Assembly: GCF_026000775.1 (NCBI RefSeq)
Contig: NZ_AP026830.1
Location: 2,255,056 to 2,319,055 of the forward strand
Source: Vulcanisaeta souniana JCM 11219
GTDB lineage: Archaea > Thermoproteota > Thermoprotei > Thermoproteales > Thermocladiaceae
Direction: 5' to 3'
DNA: 64,000 nt
Below are positions 18,170 through 27,058 of the stretch, piece by piece. How positions within the stretch are numbered: the first letter of the stretch is position 1; each line of letters begins with the position of its first letter. The position numbers and the translations under genes are program-made. The notes under the pieces are model-generated. The model was not told the DNA's origin. It saw only the letters and a list, made by a program, of their open reading frames with translations, and made no database searches.

Positions 18170-19210
18170 ACCTAACCCTATCACTAATCCTCCTAAGTAT
18201 TGGGTCGGCAATCAAGTACTGATTATTAACCTTCATCACGAATTCATTATCCACGAGTTCCTGAGAAGTTTCGTAACCTCACCATCACTTATAGACTTAC
18301 CTTCCCTCAACTCAAGATACCTCTTAACCTCAGACCAGGCTGCGCCCTGCTTAAGGGCATTGATTATTGGCACATACCTCCTTGAACCCATAGCCTAGCG
18401 AAGTTACAAAACTCCTCTTCAACAATACCCGAGGCAATACCTATAGTCCTATCAAGAGCCTCGGGGCCTGGATTACTAATGTATGTAAGTCCAAATAATG
18501 ATAACCAACCAACAACGCCATCTAACTCATCCATGGCTTTACCAATTAGATCCTCGCTAACAATAATGCCTGCCCTGCTAAACTCACGCCTTAAGAAGCC
18601 CAGTGGCTGCTCATGCGTGAATGGCTTTAATTCAATTATTTCAATGTATCTACCGTACAGTGGTGAGTCAGGGTCATTGAGACTTAGATAATTGTAAAGC
18701 GTACCGACCTTTGATCCGGCGAATACGAAGGGAATATTTCTCAGACTGTCATAGACGTAGGCGAATATCGGCAGTAAACTATAACCCCTCATTTTATTCA
18801 ACTCCTGTACCTCATCAATTATCACAACCAAGTGTTTACCTTCTGGTGATACCCATTCATTAATGGCATCAAATAGTGATGGGATTGATACATCCTTAGT
18901 CAATTCACTGAACTCTATAGTGAAACCCATTATTGATAAACCCCTAATCCTACTTAGGAAATCAATCAATCTTCGGCTAATTGGCAATAATTGACAGGGA
19001 TTTAGCAAGCTCATTTAGGAAGTTCCTAATCGTTATGTAGCTCATGCCCTCTAACCTTCTTGCATCAATGTATATCCTAACCATGTCCTTTGTGGCGGCC
19101 TTAACAAGTGATGTCTTACCGACACGCCTAAAGCCAATCACAGAGTAATTGCCCTGTTTAATGCTGAAAATCTCAATTGCCTAATCTCGGTTTCTCTACC
19201 ATATGCCTAA
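18170..19210 (-). pseudogene. Degraded archaeal STAND-type ATPase
   Basis: Pieces of an Arch_ATPase lie in at least three frames. An N-terminal piece with Walker A (GFRRVGKTSLVKA, about 19100-19140) ends at a stop near 18988. The central piece 18364-19014 carries Walker B (VVIIDEVQEL) and the sensor FVFAGSKVG. C-terminal pieces continue at 18240-18380 (LKQGAAWSEVKRYLEL) and, after another shift, YLIADPILRRISDRV at 18176-18220. The intact paralogue at 11605-12681 ends with the same LADPILRE motif. Frame breaks make this a recent pseudogene unless they are sequencing errors. Confidence 0.82.
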
Positions 19211-19404
19211 GGCATCATTTGGAGTGTACGTCCAATCACGCTGCAGAGTGGTAATTCCCTTGCTTAGGTGGTAGAAGTAGGTGTGCTGTTCGTCCTATCA
19301 ATTCTACAACGCCGCTCACAGAATTCGTAGTGACTAATTATTCTCTTCGTGATCTCGGCAATTATGTCTAGTAGTGATGGGTCAGTGTTTAATGGTAATT
19401 GATT

Positions 19405-20496
19405 TTAATCAACGACGCCCTCCTCAGTGATCCTAAAGGTAACCTCCCTCTCTGGGTGGTATGGCGAGTCGAATATCTTGGCGATCCTGACATTCTCCTT
19501 ACCCTTCCTCAGCCAAACCCTGTACGTTGCGCCATGGGCGATCACATTACCACCAGCGGGCTTAAGGGGGTTTCCGAAGAAGACGTCCGGCTGCGCAACC
19601 ACTTGGTTTGTGACGACTACGGCTGCGTTGTATATGTCGGCGATCCTGAGTAGTTGGGCTATGTGGTGGTTGAGCTTCTGCTGTCTCTCGGCTAGGTTCT
19701 CCCTGCCCGGGTACTCACTCCTGAAGTGGGCTACCAATGAGTCAATGACTATTAGGCCAATGTTCTCCTTCTCAATGATCTTCTTACTCTCCTCAACAAT
19801 CATCATTTGGTGATCACTGTTGTAGGCCCTGGCGTAGAGAATGTTCCTAAGGGCCTCCTGCGGGTCCAAACCCCTGTACTTGGCTATCTGCATGATCCTC
19901 TCGGGCCTAAAGGTATTCTCGGTATCAACATACAAAGCCTTAGCCTTCAGGCCACCCTTATCCTCAGGCAATTGAACCATTATGCTCAATTGATGGCAGA
20001 GTTGGGTCTTACCGCTGCCGAATTCACCGACCAGCTCCGTAATGGCCTTGGTCTCAATGCCGCCACCAAGCAACTCATCCAGCGCCCTAACGCCAGTGCT
20101 AATCCTCCTGATGCCCCTCCTCTTCTCGTAAAGCTCGTAGGCAGTTATGAATGGTGTTAAGCCAATGAGCTTCTGTGCAGATGCAATAATCTGCTTGGCC
20201 CTATCCTCGCTACCCAGTATGTCGGATAGCTCCTTAACGCTTGCAAAGGCAACGTCCCTAGCCGTGTTATAGCCAGCCTCCCTGAGCTTCTGTGCCGTGA
20301 CTCTTCCAACGCCCTCAATCTCCTCAACATCAATGACTGGATAACCACCACTGACGGTTGCTGTGACGACAGTACCGGCGCCTTCCTTGCTGCCCTCCTC
20401 CTCACCAGTGTCCTCTGCTTCCTCAATGGGTTCCTCCTCCTTCTCCTCCTCAACTTCCTGCTGTTCCTCCTCCACTCTCTTCCTCCCCTTTGGCAT
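19405..20496 (-). CDS. radA: DNA repair and recombination protein RadA
   Basis: Archaeal RecA/Rad51 recombinase. An acidic, Glu-rich N-terminal extension (about 45 residues) precedes the helix-hairpin-helix domain (EGVGRVTAQKLREAGY, near 63-78). The ATPase core follows, with Walker A GEFGSGKTQ (about 161-169) and Walker B LIVIDSLVAHF, plus the polymerisation FITAYELYEK linker. The QKLNHH and NQVVAQPD loops bind DNA. ATG at 20496 is preferred over an upstream GTG at 20505: a TATA-like TTTTTTAAG (20522-20531) lies about 30 bp before it. Confidence 0.97.
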   Translation of the reverse strand: MPKGRKRVEEEQQEVEEEKEEEPIEEAEDTGEEEGSKEGAGTVVTATVSGGYPVIDVEEIEGVGRVTAQKLREAGYNTARDVAFASVKELSDILGSEDRAKQIIASAQKLIGLTPFITAYELYEKRRGIRRISTGVRALDELLGGGIETKAITELVGEFGSGKTQLCHQLSIMVQLPEDKGGLKAKALYVDTENTFRPERIMQIAKYRGLDPQEALRNILYARAYNSDHQMMIVEESKKIIEKENIGLIVIDSLVAHFRSEYPGRENLAERQQKLNHHIAQLLRIADIYNAAVVVTNQVVAQPDVFFGNPLKPAGGNVIAHGATYRVWLRKGKENVRIAKIFDSPYHPEREVTFRITEEGVVD

Positions 20497-20554
20497 ACTC
20501 CTCACTGGGGAATAAATGGTAATTACTTAAAAAACTAAGTGTAACTACGAAGGC

Positions 20555-21166
20555 CTAGTGAGTGTTGCCTCTTAACCTTAACCATACGCCTATGCAGGTC
20601 TCGCGCCAAAGCCTATTAATATCACCATCCCCCTCAGCAATGCGCTTGAGTGTGCTCAATACATCACTATCATTAACGACGGGCTTCACGTAGGCCACGT
20701 CATCATCATAACCACAGGTAGCCCTGAGTAACCTATCAACAGCCCTCCTTCCAATGAGCCTCCTGAGCTCACCCCAAGTGTAACCAACGTAACCCAACGA
20801 TTTGTAGAGCTTATCGGCAGGTTCATTACCAAGCCACGTAGTTGCAATATATACATCGGAGTCAGCGCAGATCTCCTCGATGGTGCTCATCAAGATCTTG
20901 CCAATACCCAAGCCCCTGCATTTTTCAGCAACGGCTATGTAGTAAATGATGCACAGCCTGACGGAGCCAACGTTGATGCCATAATAAACAGCGGCGCCCA
21001 CGCTTGAGCCATTGACTATTGCCAACGCCACTGAGCCGACGCCATAATCAACAACGGCCCTTGCATACCTATAGGCTGAGCCAAAGAAATCCCTCAATAT
21101 CTGCTCGGCGGAACCCATTAACTCCTTACTACCTATGAGTACCGTGATCGATCCGTCGCAGTCCAT
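20555..21166 (-). CDS. GNAT-family N-acetyltransferase
   Basis: 203 aa. The acetyl-CoA-binding motif A is clear: IAVAEKCRGLGIGKILMSTIEE (two pieces; R/Q-x-x-G-x-G/A at about 83-88). It is followed by motif B (NEPADKLYKSLGYV). The C-terminal 70 residues extend beyond the GNAT core and are unassigned. Substrate unknown. It lies between radA and rps11 on the same strand. Confidence 0.85.
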   Translation of the reverse strand: MDCDGSITVLIGSKELMGSAEQILRDFFGSAYRYARAVVDYGVGSVALAIVNGSSVGAAVYYGINVGSVRLCIIYYIAVAEKCRGLGIGKILMSTIEEICADSDVYIATTWLGNEPADKLYKSLGYVGYTWGELRRLIGRRAVDRLLRATCGYDDDVAYVKPVVNDSDVLSTLKRIAEGDGDINRLWRETCIGVWLRLRGNTH

Positions 21167-21235
21167 AAAGACACCCCTGTTAATTACGAGTTAATTCAAT
21201 TTATTAACAACCAGGACCAAGACAGTTATAGCTAA

Positions 21236-21751
21236 TTATACCCTCCTGCCGCGTCTGCCTCCAGGTGGCCTAATGGTATCTGTCGGTATTGGTGTCACAT
21301 CCTCAATGCGACCAATTATCAAACCAGCCCTAGCCAAAGCCCTAATTGCAGCTGCCGCGCCAGGACCTGGCGTCTTAGGGCCGTAGCCACCAGGTGCCTT
21401 AACCTTTATGTGCACTGCATTAATACCCCTGCTCATGGCTATCTGTGCGGCCTTGTACGCAGCCATCATTGCCGCATACGGACTTGGTTTATCCCTGTCA
21501 GCCTTAACCACTTGTCCACCACTAACCCTCGCTACGGTCTCGGCACCAGTTAAATCAGTGATTATTATAATAGTATTGTTATAACTGGAGTAGACATATG
21601 CGACGCCCCACCTAAGCTTCTTAGCCCCACTAATCTGCGTTGGCTTTATCTCGGGTAACTGCATTGATTGCGGCGCTGACTGTTGCGCCGACTGTGACTG
21701 CTGTTGCCCCTGAACCTCCTCTCCAGCCTTCTCAGTGTTTTCCTGCGACAT
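21236..21751 (-). CDS. rps11: Ribosomal protein S11 (uS11)
   Basis: 171 aa; the conserved core begins near residue 42 ([20 protein letters not shown]) and ends in the basic [11 protein letters not shown] tail that contacts rRNA. The core is of standard archaeal size. The first 40 residues are an unusual Gln/Ser-rich low-complexity extension ([16 protein letters not shown]). It is not in the usual S13-S4-S11 cluster within this window. Confidence 0.96.
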   Translation of the reverse strand: MSQENTEKAGEEVQGQQQSQSAQQSAPQSMQLPEIKPTQISGAKKLRWGVAYVYSSYNNTIIIITDLTGAETVARVSGGQVVKADRDKPSPYAAMMAAYKAAQIAMSRGINAVHIKVKAPGGYGPKTPGPGAAAAIRALARAGLIIGRIEDVTPIPTDTIRPPGGRRGRRV

Positions 21752-21799
21752 TCAGTTGATCCGAAATCTACTCATTTTATAAATTTTCTTGCCATCGAC

Positions 21800-22534
21800 C
21801 TAGTAAGCACTCTCCATATTCTCAACAATACTCACCAAGTGGCTAGTGCCAACCCTAAACCTCATGGGGTCGGGTTCCCTCTCTGCTGCACTCATCAACT
21901 CAAGAACCTGCTGGTAAGTCCTAACACCACCCGCAACCTTAATCCCAACCCTCGGATTATACCTCCTAGATAGCTCAGCCATGAGCCTCACATTCTCCAA
22001 CTGAGCCCCGGTCTTATTACCAAGTCTCTCCGCGTAACTCCTCTCCTCAAACCCAGTACTCGTCTTTACGAAGTCCGCCCCAGACTGCATCACAATCCTA
22101 TAGAGTTCGAGCTTCTCCTCCCTAGTCGTGTAGGCGTCCTCAACTATTACCTTAATGATCTTGCCCTCCCTATGGGCGGTCTCAACCACAGTGTTTATAT
22201 CATGCTCAATCTCACCCCAAAGCCCAGACTTAACAAGGCCTATTGGGGCTACGATATCAAGTTCGTCGGCGTACCGTGAGTAGCGCTTAATGGCGTCTAT
22301 CCTGGCCTCCGTTGTGCCGGCGCCAAATGGGAAGTCAACCACAGCAACCACCTTGAAGGTATAGCCCTTACGTGCCATGTACTCCCTGGCGTACCTAAGG
22401 AATACTGGGTTTATGGTTATTGAGTATGCGCCGTACCTGGCCGTATCCTCGATTAATGCCTCGATATCCCTGGTTGTGCCGTATGGCCTCAGGTACGTAT
22501 TATCTATTAAACCTATGATATTCATACCCGTCAA
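21800..22534 (-). CDS. deoC: Deoxyribose-phosphate aldolase
   Basis: 244 aa TIM-barrel class I aldolase joining acetaldehyde and glyceraldehyde-3-phosphate. The Schiff-base lysine is in the FVKTSTGF motif (about residue 154), the second lysine in GIKVAGGVR (about 194-202), and the EDAYTTREEK loop is in place. Start at ATG 22534 or the ATG three codons later. Links deoxynucleoside salvage to central carbon metabolism. Confidence 0.94.
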   Translation of the reverse strand: MTGMNIIGLIDNTYLRPYGTTRDIEALIEDTARYGAYSITINPVFLRYAREYMARKGYTFKVVAVVDFPFGAGTTEARIDAIKRYSRYADELDIVAPIGLVKSGLWGEIEHDINTVVETAHREGKIIKVIVEDAYTTREEKLELYRIVMQSGADFVKTSTGFEERSYAERLGNKTGAQLENVRLMAELSRRYNPRVGIKVAGGVRTYQQVLELMSAAEREPDPMRFRVGTSHLVSIVENMESAY

Positions 22535-22606
22535 TTATGGATTAAACCCATTAATGCCTTACCACCTAAAATACTTATTAAATTTCATTAATACGTAGTA
22601 ATAGGT

Positions 22607-23794
22607 ATGAGCGAACCAACCATTAAGTCTGTTAGGGTTTTGACGGTTATGGGGAATTTCGAGTGGCCCATTGTTAAGGTTGAGCTTAGTAATGGGCTCG
22701 TTGGCTATGGCGAGTGCCACAGAGGTCCAGGCATTAAGGAGGTCCTGAGAAGGGCCGAGGAGTTGATTAGGGGTAGGGAGGTTAACGTCGAGTACTTACT
22801 AAGGCTCGTCAGGAAGCACATACCGAATTCCGAGTGGGGCGTTGTTAATAACGCAATAAGCGGCTTGGAGACAGCCCTCTGGGACTTGAAGGGTAAGTTA
22901 ACGGGACTCCCGGTCTATGAACTACTCGGTGGTAGGGTTAGGGATAGGGTCGCTGTTTACGCGGACCTGCACGCTGGTGCTGGTATTACTGAGACCGGTG
23001 GTAAGAGGTGGGTTGAGCTGGCCAGTACTGAGGTTGCCTACAACGTTGAGAATTATGTAAGGAGGGCCAGGGAGGCGATGGGCATGGGATTTAGGTACAT
23101 TAAGTTTGATGTTGATGTGCCGGAGAACATGATGGAGACCGAGTTCGATAGGACAGTGGGCATGAAGGTCGTTAAGTTCGTTACATCATTCATAGGTGGC
23201 GTCAGGGATGCTGTTAAGTATGATGTTGATATAATGATTGATGGGCACTGGGCCTTCAGTGTGCCCACGGCTTTAGCCATAGCCAGGGAATTGGCTAGGT
23301 ATGATGTCTTTTGGTTCGAGGACCCGGTACCGCCTGAGAACATCGATGCCATGATGGAGGTTAGGCTCAAGTCGCCTGTGCCCATAGCCACTGGCGAGAA
23401 GTTGTATAGGCTTTCACAATTCAGGGAGTTAATTGGCAAGGGGGCCACTGATATTATACACCCAGACGTTCAGAGGCTCGGTGGTTTACTGGAGATGAAG
23501 AAGATCGCCTACCTAGCAGAGGAGTACTATGTACCGGTTGCAATACATAACATCTCAAGCCCAATAGGGACAATGGCCAACGCGCACGTGGCAGCCACCA
23601 TAGGGGACTTCATAGCCATTGAGTGGCACGCTATTGATTTACCCTGGTGGCCCGACATGGTTAGGGAGGGTATGATAATTAGGGACGGCCACATAATACC
23701 GCCAAAGAGGCCTGGTCTCGGAGTTGAACTAAACGAGAGGGTAGCCATCGATCACGCTAAGGATCAAGGTGAAGTTAAGGAATTTCTCCAATAA
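22607..23794 (+). CDS. Enolase-superfamily sugar-acid dehydratase (gluconate dehydratase-like)
   Basis: 395 aa. The N-terminal capping domain covers residues 1 to about 125. The barrel carries the general-base lysine region YIKFDVD, the three metal ligands in DGHW, FEDPVPP and TGEK, and the C-terminal AIHNISSPIG with the conserved His. The overall pattern resembles the D-gluconate/galactonate dehydratase of Sulfolobus and Thermoproteus, which forms 2-keto-3-deoxygluconate in the branched Entner-Doudoroff route. That would fit the aldehyde oxidoreductase at 3.4-7.2 kb, but substrate is inferred. Confidence 0.8.
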   Translation: MSEPTIKSVRVLTVMGNFEWPIVKVELSNGLVGYGECHRGPGIKEVLRRAEELIRGREVNVEYLLRLVRKHIPNSEWGVVNNAISGLETALWDLKGKLTGLPVYELLGGRVRDRVAVYADLHAGAGITETGGKRWVELASTEVAYNVENYVRRAREAMGMGFRYIKFDVDVPENMMETEFDRTVGMKVVKFVTSFIGGVRDAVKYDVDIMIDGHWAFSVPTALAIARELARYDVFWFEDPVPPENIDAMMEVRLKSPVPIATGEKLYRLSQFRELIGKGATDIIHPDVQRLGGLLEMKKIAYLAEEYYVPVAIHNISSPIGTMANAHVAATIGDFIAIEWHAIDLPWWPDMVREGMIIRDGHIIPPKRPGLGVELNERVAIDHAKDQGEVKEFLQ

Positions 23795-23832
23795 AAACTA
23801 CTTATTAAACACCAGGGGATCACTTGCTTAGT

Positions 23833-23892
23833 TGAAGTGATGAGTGAGCCTCGAACATAGAGTTGATGAAGAAATCGAACCGGGCTGATTAT
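23833..23892 (+). ncRNA. C/D-box guide sRNA candidate 2, both guides match tRNA T-arm sequence
   Basis: C box GTGATGA (23837-23843), first guide 23844 onward, degenerate D' (possibly TAGA, 23858-23861), C' box TTGATGA (23063 + 800, i.e. 23863-23869), second guide up to 23884, D box CTGA (23885-23888). A TATA-like TTATTAAA (23802-23809) is about 26-28 bp before the expected 5' end. Guide 1 (GTGAGCCTCGAAC) is the complement of a T-loop plus 3' T-stem; guide 2 (AATCGAACCGGG) is the complement of tRNA positions 49-60. With D'=TAGA, the fifth-base rule places the methyl on C56. The RNA ends just before the convergent L14e stop. Confidence 0.78.
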
Positions 23893-23894
23893 TA

Positions 23895-24200
23895 CTACTG
23901 CTGTGTTGGTACCATTGTCAGCTTTGGCTTGATCGCTTGCTTCATGTAGTCAACTAGGTTAGCTTCCTCTATTGCCTTGAGTACCTCTTCGTCGCTGGCA
24001 CCCCTCTTGACATTCACCTTATACTCTGTTGGTTCGATGTGCTTGACGTTGACCGCCCTCCTCTTGACACCCGTGAGTGTCCTTGGCCCGGTGACTATTA
24101 CGAAGTTTTCATCCTTAATGTCCACAATGACGCACTTCCTACCTGCTTCTCTACCCGCCACCTTCACGCATACCCTGCCAATATCGAAGACCCTAGGCAT
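23895..24200 (-). CDS. rpl14e: Ribosomal protein L14e
   Basis: About 101 aa large-subunit protein of archaea/eukaryotes with a KOW-like beta barrel at the N-terminus (FDIGRVCVKVAGREAGRKCVIVD), then FVIVTGPR and the VKRRAVNVKHIEPTE stretch. The C-terminal helix is DEEVLKAIEEANLVDYMK. Two adjacent Met codons start the frame; the second (24200) is as likely as the first. Confidence 0.94.
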   Translation of the reverse strand: MPRVFDIGRVCVKVAGREAGRKCVIVDIKDENFVIVTGPRTLTGVKRRAVNVKHIEPTEYKVNVKRGASDEEVLKAIEEANLVDYMKQAIKPKLTMVPTQQ

Positions 24201-24313
24201 CAAGCACGGGTAGTGCAGGGCTTTATAAGCATTTCATGTTTCGAACCTTGTTCTTGGTAATATATAAAGTATGTACTAATACTCTTTATAAGTATATTTA
24301 ACTTTTAATAATC

Positions 24314-25165
24314 ATGGGTCTCCAAGAAATTTCAGAGAAATATAGGCGCTACTCAAATGATTTAATGAATATACTTAGATTGAGGACTAAGCCCATTGGC
24401 GTGGCACTAATAGATAAGGACCCAAGTGAATTAGGCATTAACGCACTCCGCCCTGTTAAACACCTCCGCAGGAAACTAACCTTTTGTCAAATGACCGCCG
24501 CTGCCAGGTACTACGGCATGGGAATGGTGGCTACACTTGAGGACATGGCGTGCCCTGGCGAAATAATAATCTTCGGCTTCGCTGAACCTCCTGAGTACTT
24601 CCTCGACGGTAGTCTCAGTTATGGTTTGTATACAAAGACTAAGGAGACCGGTAGGGCCCTCGATAGTAGCCTACCAAGGCTCCCTGCGGGCAAGTACAGG
24701 GCGTTGTTAACTATGCCCCTCGATAATGTTGCTTATGAACCACAGGTAGTTATGGTTTATGGAACACCAGGCCAAATGGTTAAGTTGGTCACTGCCTACG
24801 TATACACCAGTGGTGAGAAGGTTACGTTAAGCGCCAGCGGTAAGGCTGGTTCTGACACAGCTGTTGCCGACGTTCTTCTCACTAATAAACCTAGGCTTGC
24901 GCTACCCGGCTATGGTGATAGGATTGTTGGGCATGTGGAGGATTACGAAATGCTCTTTGTAACGCCAGCAACCATGCTAGGCGATATTATCGATGCACTC
25001 AAGGAGCAGAACAAGACTAACTTCATTGTCTATCCGCCAATGCCAAGCGTATTCTACAGGGTTGACTTTGGTTCCATACCTGTCATTGGGAGTTTCTATG
25101 CTGAGTTCCTTAGGGAGGTTGATGAGAAGGTAAAGAAGGAGAGAGGTGGTGCTAATGGAGAATGA
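24314..25165 (+). CDS. DUF169 family protein
   Basis: 283 aa, no membrane segments. Family pattern: LRTKPIGVALID near residues 20-31, then a cysteine in LTFCQMTAAARYYG (about 55-68), a second in DMACPGE (about 78-84), and GYGDRIVG later. The function of DUF169 is not established; its conserved cysteines suggest metal, sulfur or redox chemistry. A TATA-like TTTATAAG (24285-24292) lies about 26 bp before the ATG, so this is the first gene of a leaderless operon. The stop overlaps the next gene (ATGGAGAATGA). Confidence 0.82.
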   Translation: MGLQEISEKYRRYSNDLMNILRLRTKPIGVALIDKDPSELGINALRPVKHLRRKLTFCQMTAAARYYGMGMVATLEDMACPGEIIIFGFAEPPEYFLDGSLSYGLYTKTKETGRALDSSLPRLPAGKYRALLTMPLDNVAYEPQVVMVYGTPGQMVKLVTAYVYTSGEKVTLSASGKAGSDTAVADVLLTNKPRLALPGYGDRIVGHVEDYEMLFVTPATMLGDIIDALKEQNKTNFIVYPPMPSVFYRVDFGSIPVIGSFYAEFLREVDEKVKKERGGANGE

Positions 25166-25640
25166 GGAACTTGATAATTTGATAAAGAATGCCAAGGAAA
25201 GGGCCACCCAATTACTCGTTGAGACAGAGAATTGCGCATACTCGCCCTTCGTGGCCTTGCTCGAGGCCTTAAACATTAAGGCATCGCCTGAGCTGCTGGC
25301 AATACCAATAGGCTTTGCCGGTGGTTTAAGTGGTTCTGGGCATCTTTGTGGTGCTCTATGGGCTTCCGTAGCTGCCGTGAGCATTTATATGAAGAGGAAA
25401 ATAGATGAGGAAAGAAGTGGTAGGCAGAGTGGCGAGTCATTCACTGCGTACCATAGTAATCTTCATAGTAAGGTTGTGGAGGTGTATAAGCAATTCATTA
25501 ATATGTTTGGGTCACCAGACTGTAAAGACCTAAATCCAAAATTTGACCTAGTATCGCCTGAGCAACGTAAGAAGTGCACAGTCATTGTTAGGAAATCCAC
25601 TGAGATTACGCTGAGGGTGTTATTAGGTGGTGGTAAATGA
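25155..25640 (+). CDS. C_GCAxxG_C_C family putative redox protein
   Basis: About 161 aa, soluble helical protein. The family cysteines are visible: NCAYSP near residue 27, the glycine-rich FAGGLSGSGHLCGALW block (about 55-70), and later C in SPDCKDL and KKCTV. Members are thought to be thiol/redox or metal-binding proteins and often neighbour disulfide oxidoreductases, as here. ATG at 25155 overlaps the end of the DUF169 gene; GTG at 25146 is an alternative. The stop overlaps the next start (ATGA). Confidence 0.8.
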   Translation: MENEELDNLIKNAKERATQLLVETENCAYSPFVALLEALNIKASPELLAIPIGFAGGLSGSGHLCGALWASVAAVSIYMKRKIDEERSGRQSGESFTAYHSNLHSKVVEVYKQFINMFGSPDCKDLNPKFDLVSPEQRKKCTVIVRKSTEITLRVLLGGGK

Positions 25641-27058
25641 GCACGGAAATCACCGGCAGGGAGGCTGAAGGCATTAAGTGGGACTTTGTGGCCATTGGTT
25701 CTGGTACGGCTGGCGCTGATGCGGCAATACGGGCTGCCCAGCTGGGACTTAAGGTGCTACTCATAGAGAGGGATAGGAGTAGGTTAGGTGGTACCTGCGT
25801 TAATGTTGGCTGTGTACCCACGAAGAAGTTGCTGTACCTTGCTGATCATTATCATGAGTTAGGTAGGTTCCTCATTAATGAGGGTTTGATCGCAAGCACA
25901 AAGTTGGATGTTAAGGCTATGTTTGAGGCTAAGGATCGATTAATAAGCCAAGTGATATCCTGGTACACGTTCAAGGTGCTCCCGAGTTATGGCGTAAGGC
26001 AATTAATTGGTGAGGCTAGGTTGGTATCACCTAGGTCGATTAAGGTTGGTGATTCAATAATAGAGGCTAGGAACGTCCTAATAGCCACTGGCTCTAGGCC
26101 GAAAATACCGCCAATAAAAGGCATGGAGCAGGGGTTGAGGAGCGGCTTTGCCGTAACCAGTGATGACTTCTTCTACCTTAGGTCCATACCTGACAGTGTT
26201 TTGATTATTGGTGGCGGTGCGATTGGGATTGAGCTTGGCACGTTATTGAGCAAGCTTGGTTCTAGGGTAACCATTGTTGAGGTTATGGATAGATTATTAC
26301 CAACGTTCCCAGATCCAGAGCTTGGTAATTACCTCGCCAGTAGGATTATGATGGAAATGTATGGAGTTAACGTTAAGGTGGGTACGTCAGTAACCGAGGT
26401 GGATCCAAGTAATAAAATGGTTAGGTTATCCAGTGGTGAGACTGTGAAGGTTGATGCCGTCCTAATAGCCACAGGTAGGGAGCCCAACACCCAGGGGCTT
26501 AACCTTGAGGGTGTTGGCGTTGAGGTTAGGAATGGCGCCGTCATGGTTGATGATCACTCGAGGACTAATATACCTGGTATCTACGCAGCTGGCGATGTAA
26601 CTGGTAAGTACATGTTGGCCAGTGTGGCTAAGGTTCAGGGTATTGCGGCTGCGGAGAACGCCGCAGGCCTTGATTCTAGGGTTGATTACTCATTAGTGCC
26701 CATGGTTGTTTTCTCAGACCCAGAAATAGCATCTGTGGGTATCTCGGTTGGTAAGGATGATCCCAGGTACGTCATAGCCAAAATGCCTAATTATATAAAT
26801 TACAGGGCAATTGCATATAATAAGCCATATGGCTGGACAAAAATAGTGGTAGATAGGGCTGGTGGAAAAATCGTTGGTTTTCATATGATTGGTCCATGGG
26901 CCTCTGAGATCGTTAACATGGCAACGATAGCCATTAAAAAGGGATTAACACTTGATGAGGCAAAAGAACTTGTATTTTCACATCCAGTCTTCTCAGAACT
27001 TTTAATAGATACCATGGAACTAGTCTCTGGAGGTAATGTATATTTGCCCAAGAGATGA
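25637..27058 (+). CDS. Pyridine nucleotide-disulfide oxidoreductase (dihydrolipoamide dehydrogenase/MerA-like)
   Basis: 473 aa class I flavoprotein. FAD-binding GSGTAGADAA near residues 20-29, redox-active disulfide in GGTCVNVGCVPTKK (C52 and C57 region), NAD(P)-binding GGGAIGIELG (about 192-201), second FAD motif IYAAGDV, and the C-terminal interface with FSHPVFSE carrying the His-Glu acid/base pair of this class. The MerA-specific C-terminal cysteine pair is absent. The gene is translationally coupled to the GCAxxG gene, so a dedicated protein-thiol or small-thiol substrate is likely; lipoamide is only one option. Confidence 0.85.
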   Translation: MSTEITGREAEGIKWDFVAIGSGTAGADAAIRAAQLGLKVLLIERDRSRLGGTCVNVGCVPTKKLLYLADHYHELGRFLINEGLIASTKLDVKAMFEAKDRLISQVISWYTFKVLPSYGVRQLIGEARLVSPRSIKVGDSIIEARNVLIATGSRPKIPPIKGMEQGLRSGFAVTSDDFFYLRSIPDSVLIIGGGAIGIELGTLLSKLGSRVTIVEVMDRLLPTFPDPELGNYLASRIMMEMYGVNVKVGTSVTEVDPSNKMVRLSSGETVKVDAVLIATGREPNTQGLNLEGVGVEVRNGAVMVDDHSRTNIPGIYAAGDVTGKYMLASVAKVQGIAAAENAAGLDSRVDYSLVPMVVFSDPEIASVGISVGKDDPRYVIAKMPNYINYRAIAYNKPYGWTKIVVDRAGGKIVGFHMIGPWASEIVNMATIAIKKGLTLDEAKELVFSHPVFSELLIDTMELVSGGNVYLPKR

